This document shows, piece by piece, positions 31,569 through 41,542 of a stretch of 64,000 nucleotides of DNA (positions within the stretch are counted from its first letter, which is position 1; each line of letters starts with the position of its first letter). This stretch comes from Mucilaginibacter sp. SG564 (lineage in GTDB: Bacteria > Bacteroidota > Bacteroidia > Sphingobacteriales > Sphingobacteriaceae). Position numbers and translations under genes: made by a program. The DNA is taken from the NCBI RefSeq assembly GCF_013149275.1, contig NZ_JABGNA010000013.1:106043-170042 (forward strand), written 5' to 3'. The notes below the pieces were generated by a model. The model had not been told where the DNA came from. It did not search any database and saw nothing but the letters and a program-made list of their open reading frames with translations.

Positions 31569-34500
31569 ATGAAAAAACTTAAATACTCACTTATAATACT
31601 TCTTCTTTTCCCGCTTAGTTTGTTAGCCCAGCAAATTTCCATCAGCGGAAAAGTAATTGACTTAACCGATGGGTCGACACTTCCGGGGGTAAGTGTAAAA
31701 ATTAAAGAAACAACCACGGGAGCCATTACCGATGTAGGCGGGAAATTTCAACTCAACGTTCCCAATACCGACGCTATTCTACAGGTATCATTTCTTGGTT
31801 ATGTAACACAAGAAGTAGCGGTTAAAGACATTAAAGGTGGTACTATAGCCTTAAAAAGTACCAGCAAAAGTCTGGATGAAGTTGTTGTTGTAGGTTACGG
31901 TGTGCAAAAAAGGGCCACCATAACCGGCTCTATAGCTACACTGCAAAGCAAAGAGATTGTTACCACCAAAAATGAGAGTGTGATCAATATGCTAACCGGT
32001 AAAATACCGGGTGTACGTATTGTTCAAACAACCGCCGAGCCGGGCTCGTATGCCAATAACCTAAATATCAGGGGTTATCAAAGCGCTCCATTAATTGTAA
32101 TTGATGGGATCATTGGCGGCGACCAATCGACCATTGGCAGAATGGACCCTAATGAAATTGAAAGCATCTCGGTATTGAAGGATGCTGCCGCGTCTATATA
32201 TGGTATGCGGGCCGCCGGTGGCGCTATACTGATCACTACCAAAAAAGGATCAAAAAATGGGAAGATCAATATTAATTATTCTGTTAACGACGCGATACAA
32301 ACATTTTTGGGCATGCCAGAGGGTGTAAACGCGGTGGATTATATGATGCTGACCAATGAAAAGGTTAAACGCGATTTTGCTAATAATTTCATATCCAATG
32401 TTACTCCTCAATTTTCCTATGCCGATATCCAGCCTTACCTAAATGGAACTCGCAAAACGGCCGATTGGGTGGATATGGTTTTCAGGAAAACAGCCAATCA
32501 GATACAGCACAATTTAAATATTGATGGAGGGAGCGATAAAATAAGCTACTTCTTCAATTTTGGGTATCAAAAACAAGACGGTGTTTTTAAAACAGGCGAT
32601 CTGAATTACAACAAATATAATTTTCGCTCAAACGTTACCGCCAGCATAACAAAAGGGCTTAAAGCGCAGATACTAACATCGGCCTGGATGGATGAAAAGA
32701 ACCAACCTTATACCGATGAATGGACCGTTTACAAATATACCTGGAACCAAATACCAACGCACCAGATATATGCCAACGATAATCCCTTATACCCTGCTGT
32801 AATGGATGATAATATGAACCCATCCATCATCACTGATGCCGACAAAGTAGGTTCAAAAAGATTCAGAAATAAAAATCTTACAAGTCAGTTGAATTTAACA
32901 TACGATATACCTGGTATAGAGGGTTTAAGCGCTAAAGCTTTGTTCAATATTGATTATGGCACTGCTGATAATAACCAGATCAAAAGGTCATTTTCCTTAT
33001 ATACTTACAACGCGGCCAGCGATACCTATATACCAAGTTTGGTTAATTCGCCGGCAGGTATAACCCGTTCTTATTATACCCACTTTAACACCCTGGCCCA
33101 GGTAACGTTAAACTATTCGCACACGTTTCTGGAAGACCATCACATAACAGCCATGGCTACCTATGAGCAAAGCCATGAAACCGCCGATAACTTTAATGCC
33201 TACAGAGATATCGAGATCCCTGTTGATTATTTATTCGGAGGTTTACAAAACTCTAATATGTCTGGCGGTATGGATGCAGGGGCTCTGCAGGATCGTGCGC
33301 ACAAAAGTATTATCGGCAGGTTCAATTATGATTACAAAGGCAAGTACCTGGCCGAGTTCAGTTTCCGTCGCGATGGTAATAACCTGTATCAGCCCGGATC
33401 AGATCAATGGGGATTTTTCCCTGGCGGATCAGTAGGCTGGGTATTAACAAAGGAAAATTTCTTCAGGAAGCTTATTCCTGAAAATATCTTAACTAATTTA
33501 AAGATCAGAGCATCCTACGGCCAAACCGGCGATGAGGCCAACGCTCCCGCATTCAATTACGTTAACGGGTATACCTACCCTATAAATACCTATATTTTCG
33601 GTGCTGGTGCTGTTAACGGTTCTGCTCCTAAATTGGGTAACCCTGGTTTAACCTGGTCTGTAAACACCATCAAAAACATCGCGATGGATTTCAGCCTGTT
33701 CGGCGGAAAAATAGATGGAACCATTGAGGTTTTCAGAAACGACAGGACCGGATTGCCAGCTCAACCTTCTGTAGCCCTACCCGGAACTGTAGGTGCAGAT
33801 GTACCACAGATCAATTATAACAGCGACAGGGTACAGGGTCTTGACTTTAACCTGGCCTACCGTACCACATTTGGAAAGGTTGGCTTAAACCTCGCGGGCA
33901 ACATTGGTACCACCCGCTTAAAAGCGCTGAACGTTCTTCGGGGCAAATCGGGTAACGAGTACTTAAACTGGAAGGAAAACCAAACCAACAGGTATCAGAA
34001 TGTTTGGTGGGGACCTGAATATGCAGGGCAATTTACCAGCTACAACCAGATATACAACTACGGTGTTAACACTGGCGGGGGTAACAATAACGTTGTACCG
34101 GGCGATTATTACTATAAGGACTGGAACAATGATGGCGTGATAGACGATAAAGACAGTCACCCTATTGCCACTACTGATATCCCTTTGTATAACTACGGCC
34201 TTACCATAGGCTTAAGTTATAAAGGCTTTGATATGAATATGCTTTTACAAGGAGCCGCGGGTGTTTACGTTCAGTATGGTGAGCAATTTGCATCGCCGCT
34301 GATGTACGGCCGAAGCGCCCTTACACGCTTCCTTGATAGCTGGCACACAGCAGATCCATATGCCAATGTTTTCGATCCTAATACAGTTTGGGTACCAGGA
34401 TTTTACCCGGCAATGGGTTCGCCCGATGCACAAGGCACAAAAGCAATCCAAAATGCCAGCTACCTGCGTGTAAAATCATTGGAATTTGGGTATTCGTTAT

Positions 34501-34709
34501 CGCCAAACGCGCTGAAAGCCCTCGGTATAAAAAAATTAAGAGTATATGTGAACAGTTACAACCTGTTAACCTTCACCGGACTAAAGAATTACGATCCGGA
34601 GCATCAGGGACCTAATCCAAGAGATAATAACAATTTCGGCATAGCCCTGGGAGGATACACCTACCCAATGAACAGGACCTTTAATCTGGGTGCTAATGTT
34701 TCCTTTTAA
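31569..34709 (+). CDS. SusC/RagA family TonB-dependent outer-membrane transporter
   Basis: This 1046-residue protein is a glycan importer of the outer membrane. It has a signal peptide (MKKLKYSLIILLLFPLSLLAQ), an N-terminal carboxypeptidase-regulatory-like domain (about 25-100) with GKVIDLTDGSTLPGVSVKI, a plug starting LDEVVVVGYGVQKRATITGS, the SusC signature NIRGYQSAPLIVIDG, and a 22-strand barrel ending in aromatic FNLGANVSF. The partner SusD follows 11 bases downstream and glycoside hydrolases follow after that, so this heads a polysaccharide utilisation locus. No FecR or anti-sigma gene is adjacent, and the N-terminus lacks an obvious STN domain. Confidence 0.95.
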   Translation: MKKLKYSLIILLLFPLSLLAQQISISGKVIDLTDGSTLPGVSVKIKETTTGAITDVGGKFQLNVPNTDAILQVSFLGYVTQEVAVKDIKGGTIALKSTSKSLDEVVVVGYGVQKRATITGSIATLQSKEIVTTKNESVINMLTGKIPGVRIVQTTAEPGSYANNLNIRGYQSAPLIVIDGIIGGDQSTIGRMDPNEIESISVLKDAAASIYGMRAAGGAILITTKKGSKNGKININYSVNDAIQTFLGMPEGVNAVDYMMLTNEKVKRDFANNFISNVTPQFSYADIQPYLNGTRKTADWVDMVFRKTANQIQHNLNIDGGSDKISYFFNFGYQKQDGVFKTGDLNYNKYNFRSNVTASITKGLKAQILTSAWMDEKNQPYTDEWTVYKYTWNQIPTHQIYANDNPLYPAVMDDNMNPSIITDADKVGSKRFRNKNLTSQLNLTYDIPGIEGLSAKALFNIDYGTADNNQIKRSFSLYTYNAASDTYIPSLVNSPAGITRSYYTHFNTLAQVTLNYSHTFLEDHHITAMATYEQSHETADNFNAYRDIEIPVDYLFGGLQNSNMSGGMDAGALQDRAHKSIIGRFNYDYKGKYLAEFSFRRDGNNLYQPGSDQWGFFPGGSVGWVLTKENFFRKLIPENILTNLKIRASYGQTGDEANAPAFNYVNGYTYPINTYIFGAGAVNGSAPKLGNPGLTWSVNTIKNIAMDFSLFGGKIDGTIEVFRNDRTGLPAQPSVALPGTVGADVPQINYNSDRVQGLDFNLAYRTTFGKVGLNLAGNIGTTRLKALNVLRGKSGNEYLNWKENQTNRYQNVWWGPEYAGQFTSYNQIYNYGVNTGGGNNNVVPGDYYYKDWNNDGVIDDKDSHPIATTDIPLYNYGLTIGLSYKGFDMNMLLQGAAGVYVQYGEQFASPLMYGRSALTRFLDSWHTADPYANVFDPNTVWVPGFYPAMGSPDAQGTKAIQNASYLRVKSLEFGYSLSPNALKALGIKKLRVYVNSYNLLTFTGLKNYDPEHQGPNPRDNNNFGIALGGYTYPMNRTFNLGANVSF

Positions 34710-34720
34710 ACTATTGACAC

Positions 34721-36538
34721 ATGAAAAGTATAAACAAATTAATCATAGCCATCTCTATCACCGTTGGAGCTACCGTAACTTCCTGCCAGAAGTTGAACAT
34801 CCCGCCAACCAACATATTTACTCCTGATGTTATATATAGCAGCGAGGCGGGTGTTAAGTCGTTTTTAGCAACCATATACCAGAACTTACCTATCGAGGAC
34901 TTCAAATACAGGCCGGATCAGGGCTTTAAAACCGGGAGTAACGATTGGGAGAACTTTTATAATTCGGCCGGGGTGACAGGCGAAGAAGTAGGCCCATGGG
35001 GTGGTGTGGATATTGCCGGTGGTTTCGGGTACTGGCCTTATGGCGATATCCGGAATGTGAACATCCTGATATCTGAACTGCCTAAACACGTAGCTACACT
35101 AACCCAGCCTACTGTAAACGCGCTTTTGGGCGAAGCTCACTTTTTACGGGCCTACTATTATTTTGGCCTGGCCAAGCGTTATGGCGGGGTGCCGCTGATT
35201 AAAGAGCCACAGGATCCGGCTGCTCCACTGTCAACCCTTCAGGTACATCGTAATAAAGAACAGGAAACCTGGGATTTTATTGGATCTGAGTTGGATTTAG
35301 GCTACCAGATGATGCCCGAAGCCAGTGACGCCGGCAGGGCCAACAAGTATGCAGCAATCGCCTTAAAATCAAGGGTAATGTTATATGCTGCTTGTATAGC
35401 CAAATATGGTTCTGTAAATTTTGTTGACGGCCCGGCACGCGCCGCAGGATTGGTAGGTATTCCGGCCGATCAGGCAACTAAATACTTCCAGGCCGCTTAT
35501 GATGCCGCCAAAACATTGGAAGGCCATTACTCGCTTTACAATGCCAACTCAGACAAGGTGCAGAACTATGTTGATCTGTTCCTGAAAAGTGGAAGCCCCG
35601 AAAACATTTTCATCAAACAGTACTCCATCGCTAATCATACCGCGCATAGCTGGGATGCTACCATGTCGCCACGGTATATGACGGCCAACGCGCTTTCTCG
35701 CTCCTATCCAACATTGGATCTGGTACAGCTTTGGGGAAACTTGTCGGTAACCAATGATGACGGAACTCCAAAACGATTTGATAACCGTGCCGACTTAATG
35801 CAGGGTCTTGAACCCCGCTTATTGGCTACCGTTTATTTCCCCGGCGCTACTTTAAGAGGACTTACTTTTGATATGCAGCGCGGCATCTACCCATCTTTTA
35901 GCGGCACCGCTGCTGCCGAAGTAGCCAAACAGCCCAACTCACGCTCATACGTACTTGCTGGCGATACCAAAACCTTGTATCAGGGCAGGCAGATCATCGG
36001 CTTTACCGGCCCATGGACCGGTGGCGACGAGTTAACCCGCACAGGTTTTTATGTACGCAAGTATGTGGATTACAACAAACCACAAGCAGCGGTTGACCTG
36101 AACAGAAGCGAACAACCCTGGATCGATCTGCGTTATGGCGAAATATTGCTGAATCGCGCTGAAGCCGCGATAGAATTAGGCAACACTACAGACGCCCTAA
36201 CCTCTATCAACCAACTCCGGACAAGGGCAGGCGCTACACTTTATTCATCAATAGATCTGACCAAGGTGCGTAACGAGCGCCGTATGGAGCTTGCTTTCGA
36301 AAATCAATACTATTGGGACCTGAAAAGATGGCGCACTGCCGATGTGGTGCTTGATCGCGCGCATTTTAAAGGTCTGATGCCTTATTACGTATTCAACGAA
36401 AATAAATACATTTTTCTGGCCGAGCCAGAGCTGTTTAACCGGGAATATACCTTCCAGAAACAATTTTATTACGAAGGTATCCCGGGTGGCGAAATCGGCA
36501 AAAACCCTAACCTGCTTCCTAACAACCCTAACTATTAA
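34721..36538 (+). CDS. SusD/RagB family surface glycan-binding lipoprotein
   Basis: This 605-residue lipoprotein has a lipobox (TVTSC, about Cys22) and the SusD pattern: an N-terminal NIPPTNIFTPDVIYSSEAG segment, TPR-like helices with GEAHFLRAYYYFGLAKRYGGVPLI, and a C-terminal INQLRTRAG / VRNERRMELAFENQYYWDLKRWR block typical of RagB/SusD. It sits on the cell surface as a lid over SusC and captures the glycan. It lies 11 bases after susC and 18 before the DUF3823 gene, so it is clearly in the same operon. Confidence 0.95.
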   Translation: MKSINKLIIAISITVGATVTSCQKLNIPPTNIFTPDVIYSSEAGVKSFLATIYQNLPIEDFKYRPDQGFKTGSNDWENFYNSAGVTGEEVGPWGGVDIAGGFGYWPYGDIRNVNILISELPKHVATLTQPTVNALLGEAHFLRAYYYFGLAKRYGGVPLIKEPQDPAAPLSTLQVHRNKEQETWDFIGSELDLGYQMMPEASDAGRANKYAAIALKSRVMLYAACIAKYGSVNFVDGPARAAGLVGIPADQATKYFQAAYDAAKTLEGHYSLYNANSDKVQNYVDLFLKSGSPENIFIKQYSIANHTAHSWDATMSPRYMTANALSRSYPTLDLVQLWGNLSVTNDDGTPKRFDNRADLMQGLEPRLLATVYFPGATLRGLTFDMQRGIYPSFSGTAAAEVAKQPNSRSYVLAGDTKTLYQGRQIIGFTGPWTGGDELTRTGFYVRKYVDYNKPQAAVDLNRSEQPWIDLRYGEILLNRAEAAIELGNTTDALTSINQLRTRAGATLYSSIDLTKVRNERRMELAFENQYYWDLKRWRTADVVLDRAHFKGLMPYYVFNENKYIFLAEPELFNREYTFQKQFYYEGIPGGEIGKNPNLLPNNPNY

Positions 36539-36556
36539 GCATTAAAAATTTTAAAT

Positions 36557-37264
36557 ATGAAAAAGCTAATTAGCAATTTTTTAGTGGTCGCAGCTATTCT
36601 TACCATCTCTGCTTGTACAAAAACAGATAACTATGATGGGCCTAATGCCTCATTCCAGGGCAATATCCTTTCATCTGCGGGTGGTAATTTACAAACATCC
36701 AGTGGTAGCACACAGATCAAGTTACAACAGATAGGCTGGACAACGCCGCAAACCATCCCCAGTAAATTTGATGGCACATTTGAAGATACCAAGCTGTTTA
36801 AAAGCGCATATAAAGTGGTACCAACCAACGGCGCTTTCTGGCCGGTAACCGATACCATTGTAGTAAATATTGCTCAAGGTACCAAGCATGATTTTACGGT
36901 TACCCCATATATCATTATCAAAAACCTGACTACAAGTTTAAGCGGTACAACCTTAACCATCAAGTATAATATCACCGCGCCTATTGCTGCTGGTTTACCA
37001 ACTATTAAGGACACACAGCCTTATGTTAACACCACAAAACTGGTAGGTGCAGGCGCCTCTATCAGGGATTTTTCGGATGTAAACTCGGTTACCATCAACA
37101 AAAACTTCACGGATATGAGTGATGCAGACAAGTCGGTAACCTTAACTGTGCCCAACCTGCTGCCAGGCCGTACATTTTATGTACGCGTAGGGGTACGTTT
37201 AAGCGACAGCTTCAATAGCTCCAATTTTTCGGAAATAGTGCAGATAGATGTTCCTAAAAGCTAA
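36557..37264 (+). CDS. DUF3823 domain lipoprotein
   Basis: This 235-residue lipoprotein (lipobox TISAC, about Cys20) matches the DUF3823 pattern often found right after SusD in Sphingobacteriaceae loci. It has a beta-rich domain beginning DNYDGPNASFQGNILS, TPQTIPSKFDGTFEDTKLF and DTIVVNIAQGTKHDFTVTPY. Such proteins are probably surface glycan-binding accessory lipoproteins made of immunoglobulin-like domains. It is 18 bases after susD. The exact ligand is not known. Confidence 0.85.
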   Translation: MKKLISNFLVVAAILTISACTKTDNYDGPNASFQGNILSSAGGNLQTSSGSTQIKLQQIGWTTPQTIPSKFDGTFEDTKLFKSAYKVVPTNGAFWPVTDTIVVNIAQGTKHDFTVTPYIIIKNLTTSLSGTTLTIKYNITAPIAAGLPTIKDTQPYVNTTKLVGAGASIRDFSDVNSVTINKNFTDMSDADKSVTLTVPNLLPGRTFYVRVGVRLSDSFNSSNFSEIVQIDVPKS

Positions 37265-37281
37265 CCTAAACAAGAAAGAAA

Positions 37282-37917
37282 ATGAAATTCACTAAAATAC
37301 TGATGATCTGCACTATCGCCATGATAGGATTAGGCATGGCCGCGTGCAAAAAAGAAAAATACATTTCGCGCGATACCTCGGGCTTAAAACCACCACCGCC
37401 TGATACAACCGCTCCGCCCGATCCGTCATTGGTGGTGTTTGACAATACCGATAAAACTGATGGCTGGCAAACCGTGGGCAGCGTAAACATTGCCACATCC
37501 GGGCAAAAAGAAGGTACCGGCTATATCAAAAACACGATAACGAACGGTTCGGATTTTATGCAGTTTATCAAGGATACACCAACACCTCTGGATACCAAAC
37601 TAACCGCGGCTAACGGCCAGTTCCGGTTTTGGTTTTATATATCAGATCCTACCATTATCAAAGATGGCTCTATAGAAATTACCAGTTCGGGCAAGTCTGA
37701 CGATCATGAGTCGGCCTGGGATGTAGCGCCATTAGCCAAAAACTGGAAAAGTGGCTGGAATGATGTAGTACTTGATTTCTCTGTAAGCATCCCATCAAAT
37801 GGCAGCGCAGACTATAGTGGTATCAATCACTTCCGGATCTTCTTTTCCACCATCAGCAAAGATCACCCGGAACTGGTTACTGGTATAGATTACCTGCGGT
37901 TCCAGGCAAAAAAATAA
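37282..37917 (+). CDS. surface lipoprotein with carbohydrate-binding-like domain, hypothetical
   Basis: This 211-residue lipoprotein has a lipobox (GMAAC, about Cys21) followed by a Pro-rich linker (PPPPDTTAPPDPS) and then a beta-sandwich-like domain (about 50-211) rich in Trp and Asp. It resembles carbohydrate-binding modules or the DUF4627-type fold seen in PUL surface glycan-binding proteins, but I cannot name the family. It is 17 bases after the DUF3823 gene, so it is in the operon, and a strong hairpin follows it. Confidence 0.75.
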   Translation: MKFTKILMICTIAMIGLGMAACKKEKYISRDTSGLKPPPPDTTAPPDPSLVVFDNTDKTDGWQTVGSVNIATSGQKEGTGYIKNTITNGSDFMQFIKDTPTPLDTKLTAANGQFRFWFYISDPTIIKDGSIEITSSGKSDDHESAWDVAPLAKNWKSGWNDVVLDFSVSIPSNGSADYSGINHFRIFFSTISKDHPELVTGIDYLRFQAKK

Positions 37918-37954
37918 ACTCAAAACAACCTATACCTTAATTTTTAAACTAAGT

Positions 37955-37983
37955 AAGACAGGAAGAAACAATCTTCCTGTCTT
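37955..37983 (+). terminator. hairpin after the PUL binding-protein genes
   Basis: A 12-bp stem (AAGACAGGAAGA / TCTTCCTGTCTT) with a short loop is followed by C then T/A-rich sequence. It is between the lipoprotein and the GH43 gene. It may reduce expression of the downstream enzyme genes or protect the upstream mRNA end. Confidence 0.6.
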
Positions 37984-38006
37984 CTAAAAAAAGAAACTGT
38001 ATAACC

Positions 38007-38996
38007 ATGATTATAAAAAATACAATAAATACCTCAACGCGAAAAAGCAGACTCCGATCATTGGTGTGGGCCATTGGTTTAGGTGTGCTATCTATAACGC
38101 CGGTTTTAGCCCAAAACAAAGCCGATACCGCTTTGGGTAACCCCTTTATCAGATCAATGTACACTGCCGATCCATCAGCCCATGTCTGGAAGGATGGCCG
38201 TTTGTATGTATACGCCTCGCATGATATATCGCCATCACGGGGTTGCGACCTGATGGATCAGTACCACGTTTTTTCGACCGATGATATGGTACACTGGAAA
38301 GATCATGGCGAAATACTGCGTGCCAGCCAGGTATCCTGGGGGCGCCCCGAAGGTGGCTTTATGTGGGCCCCGGACTGCGCCTACAAAAACGGAACCTATT
38401 ATTTCTACTTCCCACATCCCAGTGACTCCAAATGGAACGATAGCTGGAAAATTGGCGTAGCCACCAGCAAAAGTCCGGCAAGCGGCTTTAAGGTACAGGG
38501 CTACATCAAGGGCCTAAAATCCATGATCGATCCATGTGTTTTTGTTGACGATGATGGCCAGGCCTACTTTTACTATGGCGGTGGTGCCAAATGCGAAGGC
38601 GGCAAACTAAAAAGCAACATGATGGAAATTGACGGCGAAATGAAACCCATGGAAGGCCTGGAAGATTTCCACGAGGCCAGTTGGGTACACAAACGCAACG
38701 GCATTTATTACCTGTCGTACTCAGATAATCATGATGTTGCCGGTAAGCACAACCAGATGCGCTACGCCACCAGTAACAGCCCGCTGGGTCCATGGAAATC
38801 GCAGGGTGTTTATATGGACCCAACCGATAGCTTTACCAATCACGGTTCTATAGTGCAATACAAAGGGCAGTGGTATTCTTTTTATCATACCAGCGCTATC
38901 TCGCACCAGGATTGGGAAAGATCAGTTTGTGTCGACAAACTTTTTTACAACGCCGATGGTACTATTAAAAAGGTTATTCAAACTTCTAAACCATGA
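38007..38996 (+). CDS. glycoside hydrolase family 43 enzyme
   Basis: This 329-residue secreted enzyme has a signal peptide (to about residue 36, ALA/Q-like end PVLAQ) and a five-bladed beta-propeller of the GH43 type. The expected three acidic residues are visible: Asp55 in YTADPSAHVWKDG (base), the Asp of SMIDPCVFVDDDG (modulator) and the Glu of DFHEASWVHKRNG (acid). GH43 enzymes usually release arabinose, xylose or galactose. It is in the PUL and shares 4 bases with the start of the DUF1080 gene, so the two are translationally coupled. Confidence 0.92.
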   Translation: MIIKNTINTSTRKSRLRSLVWAIGLGVLSITPVLAQNKADTALGNPFIRSMYTADPSAHVWKDGRLYVYASHDISPSRGCDLMDQYHVFSTDDMVHWKDHGEILRASQVSWGRPEGGFMWAPDCAYKNGTYYFYFPHPSDSKWNDSWKIGVATSKSPASGFKVQGYIKGLKSMIDPCVFVDDDGQAYFYYGGGAKCEGGKLKSNMMEIDGEMKPMEGLEDFHEASWVHKRNGIYYLSYSDNHDVAGKHNQMRYATSNSPLGPWKSQGVYMDPTDSFTNHGSIVQYKGQWYSFYHTSAISHQDWERSVCVDKLFYNADGTIKKVIQTSKP

Positions 38997-39865
38997 AAAT
39001 AGCAACCGTATTCTTTATAGGTGCCTTTTTACTGGCCAATACCGCACTATCTGCACAGGAGCTCAACAGCTCCTGGACACCCCTGCTTAGCAAGGATCTT
39101 AAAAACTGGGACGTATTTATAGGCGTTCCGCATACCAGTGTTGATTTACCGGGCTATGCCAAAGGCGATGGCATGAACGGTACACCCGTAGGCCTCAACA
39201 ACGATCCGCTGCATGTATTTACCATCGATGAGGTGGACGGTCAGCCTGTTTTGCATATCTCCGGTCAAATTTATGGCGGCCTGAGCACCAAAAAAGAATA
39301 TGAGAACTATCACCTTAAAGTTGAATTTAAATGGGGCGAAAAAAAGTATGCCCCCCGTTTGAAGGATAAAAGAGATAACGGCATCATCTATCACGCTACC
39401 GAACCGCATGGCCAGTTCTGGAACGTTTGGATGCGCGGCCATGAGTTCCAGGTGCAGGAAGGCGACATAGGCGATTATTTTGCCCTGGTGGGTGTAGGGA
39501 TGGATGCTCATGCCCGGAAAAAGGATACTTCGGCCAAATCGGGATTTATTTATGACCCTGCAGCACCCATACAACATTTAACCTCCAACAGAACACCGTC
39601 AAGCACCTGCTCGCACAGCGCCGATTACGAAAAGCCACATGGCGAATGGAACACCCTGGAGTTATACTGTTTCGGTACCAAAAGCGTACATGTGGTTAAC
39701 GGGCATGTGGTACTGGTACTGGAAAATTCGCGCATATCGCCCAGCCAGGGACCTGAAACCAGTTTCCAAAAGGGCAAGATCGAGATACAATCAGAAGGGG
39801 CAGAAGCCTATTACCGTAACATCATGATCAAAAAAATCGACAAAATGCCCAATCTGAAGATGTAA
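38993..39865 (+). CDS. DUF1080 (3-keto-disaccharide hydrolase-type) secreted protein
   Basis: This 290-residue protein has a signal peptide (LLANTALSAQ end) and a jelly-roll domain of the DUF1080 family, recently tied to 3-keto-glycoside hydrolysis and LamG-like carbohydrate binding. Typical segments are WTPLLSKDLKNWDVFIG, YHLKVEFKWGEKKYAPR, RDNGIIYHATEPHG and the ending EGAEAYYRNIMIKKI. The start overlaps the GH43 stop by 4 bases, a classical coupled pair. Its role in this PUL is probably removal of a keto-sugar or binding of the glycan. Confidence 0.88.
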   Translation: MKIATVFFIGAFLLANTALSAQELNSSWTPLLSKDLKNWDVFIGVPHTSVDLPGYAKGDGMNGTPVGLNNDPLHVFTIDEVDGQPVLHISGQIYGGLSTKKEYENYHLKVEFKWGEKKYAPRLKDKRDNGIIYHATEPHGQFWNVWMRGHEFQVQEGDIGDYFALVGVGMDAHARKKDTSAKSGFIYDPAAPIQHLTSNRTPSSTCSHSADYEKPHGEWNTLELYCFGTKSVHVVNGHVVLVLENSRISPSQGPETSFQKGKIEIQSEGAEAYYRNIMIKKIDKMPNLKM

Positions 39866-39906
39866 ATAACCAATCACCTTATTTAAACCCTATTAAGTAC
39901 CGAATC

Positions 39907-41211
39907 ATGAGAAATAATACCATCAGCAGGCTATCCATGATAGCTTTGTTTTCCATAATCAGCAGTTTTTCGATGAGCGGCTGCTCTAAAAAAACAACGG
40001 ATAATAACACAACACCTCCACCCCCGGTAGTGGTGCCACCCCCAACTACCCCGGTTGACGTTACCCCTTCGCCAATAGGCGATGTGGTGGGTAAGGTTGT
40101 AGTGGGTTACCAGGGCTGGTTTGCCGCTACCGGCGACGGCTCGCCCATCAATATGTTCTGGCACTGGTCAAACGATTGGGCCAAACCGCCATCACCAACC
40201 AACAAGGCTATATACGCATGGCCTGATGTGCGCGATTATACTACCACTTTTAAAACCGATTTCGCTAATTTGAATAATGGCAGCGAGGCCCGTGTGTTTT
40301 CGTCCTATACCGATCAAACGGTTGATGTACAGTTTAAGTGGATGAAAGATTATGGTATTGACGGGGCGGCCCTGCAGCGTTTTAACCCCAGCGGTTTGGA
40401 AGGCCCGGTACGTGATGCCATGGCCGCCAAAGTAAAGATCGCGGCCGAAAAAAATGGTGTAAAATTTTACATTATGTATGATGTAAGCGGCTGGACCAAC
40501 ATGGCCACAGAAATGGAAACCGACTGGACCAATAAAATGTCGGCCTATACCTCCTCGCCGGCCTATGCCAAACAAAACGGTAAGCCCGTAGTGTGTATCT
40601 GGGGTTTTGGCTTCAACGATGATAACCATAATTTTTCGGCAGCAACCTGCCTGGCGGTGATCAACTGGTTTAAAAGCAAGGGCTGCTACGTGATAGGCGG
40701 TATACCTACCCACTGGCGTAAGGAGGAAAGCGACTCGCGCCCGGGCTTTCTGGCCACCTATAAAGCCTTTAATATGCTGTCGCCATGGATGGTGGGGCGT
40801 ATCAGCAACGTGATCGAATCAGACAATTTTTATAATACCATTAATGTTCCGGACGAAGCTTATTGCAAGGCTAACGGCATTGATTATCAACCCTGTGTTT
40901 TGCCCGGCGATTTAAGTGCGCAGCAACGGGCTCATGGCGATTTCATGTGGCGCCAGTTTTACAATATGAAACGAGCCGGTGCCCAGGGTATTTACATCTC
41001 GATGTTTGATGAATATAACGAAAGCAACCAGATTGCCAAAACCGCCGAAAGCCAGGCCTTTGTACCAGCAGGATCGGGCTTTAAATCGCTCGACGAAGAT
41101 GGTACACCCTGCTCATCTGACTATTACCTGAGGCTAACCGGCGATGGCGCTAAAATGTTCAAAGGCCAGATCGCCCTGACCACCGTAAGACCAACGGTAC
41201 CTAAACCATAA
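39907..41211 (+). CDS. GH99-like glycoside hydrolase lipoprotein
   Basis: This 434-residue lipoprotein (lipobox SMSGC, about Cys26; Pro-rich linker) has the GH99-like barrel: VVGYQGWFAATGDG, MFWHWSNDWAKPP, MKDYGIDGAALQRF, and the catalytic-site motif SMFDEYNESNQIAK, with the two Glu residues spaced as in GH99 endo-alpha-mannosidases (ExxE). GH99 enzymes act on alpha-mannosyl linkages by an unusual epoxide route. It is the last rightward PUL gene and a terminator follows. Its paralogue at 44018 is similar in length and motif; the two may differ in substrate. Confidence 0.83.
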   Translation: MRNNTISRLSMIALFSIISSFSMSGCSKKTTDNNTTPPPPVVVPPPTTPVDVTPSPIGDVVGKVVVGYQGWFAATGDGSPINMFWHWSNDWAKPPSPTNKAIYAWPDVRDYTTTFKTDFANLNNGSEARVFSSYTDQTVDVQFKWMKDYGIDGAALQRFNPSGLEGPVRDAMAAKVKIAAEKNGVKFYIMYDVSGWTNMATEMETDWTNKMSAYTSSPAYAKQNGKPVVCIWGFGFNDDNHNFSAATCLAVINWFKSKGCYVIGGIPTHWRKEESDSRPGFLATYKAFNMLSPWMVGRISNVIESDNFYNTINVPDEAYCKANGIDYQPCVLPGDLSAQQRAHGDFMWRQFYNMKRAGAQGIYISMFDEYNESNQIAKTAESQAFVPAGSGFKSLDEDGTPCSSDYYLRLTGDGAKMFKGQIALTTVRPTVPKP

Positions 41212-41232
41212 CTCTACAATCATCTCATAACA

Positions 41233-41262
41233 AAGCTCTGCTGTTGCTAACAGCAGGGCTTT
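41233..41262 (+). terminator. intrinsic terminator at the end of the PUL operon
   Basis: The stem AAGCTCTGCTGTT / AACAGCAGGGCTT with a GCT loop is followed by TTTT. It directly follows the GH99-like gene. Confidence 0.75.
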
Positions 41263-41295
41263 TATGTTTACCGGGGATATATGTGATATATTTAA

Positions 41296-41316
41296 GAGAC
41301 GCATCACATGCGTCTC
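41296..41316. repeat. 9-bp hairpin in the convergent spacer
   Basis: GAGACGCAT pairs with ATGCGTCTC around a three-base loop, between the end of the GH99-like operon and the end of the GH3 gene. It is another possible bidirectional terminator. Confidence 0.6.
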
Positions 41317-41330
41317 CCGATAAACACGTT

Positions 41331-41443
41331 GCAAAAGTGGGTTTACATGGGTTTACATTTTTTGGGGTTAACATGGACTTATTTAATTGAAAATCAAACA
41401 CTTATAATTATTTATCACCAAAAAGTGTAAACCCACTTTTTGC
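41331..41443. repeat. MITE-like element with 17-base terminal inverted repeats
   Basis: GCAAAAGTGGGTTTACA at the left end is mirrored by TGTAAACCCACTTTTTGC at the right (one extra T), enclosing about 78 AT-rich bases with a further GGGTTTACAT repeat. It encodes nothing, so it is either a miniature transposable element or a long hairpin. Confidence 0.7.
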
Positions 41444-41542
41444 CAGATTTTTTAAACAAAAAGCACCAATTATAATAGCCGCGACTTTTACCTGTTTCGT
41501 TCAAAAATCATCTCTACATCTGATATTTGCACATCTAATCGC

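Noticed and set aside
40192..40713. 173-residue frame opposite the GH99-like gene
   Set aside because: Antisense to a clear GH99-like gene, with no protein-like features of its own.
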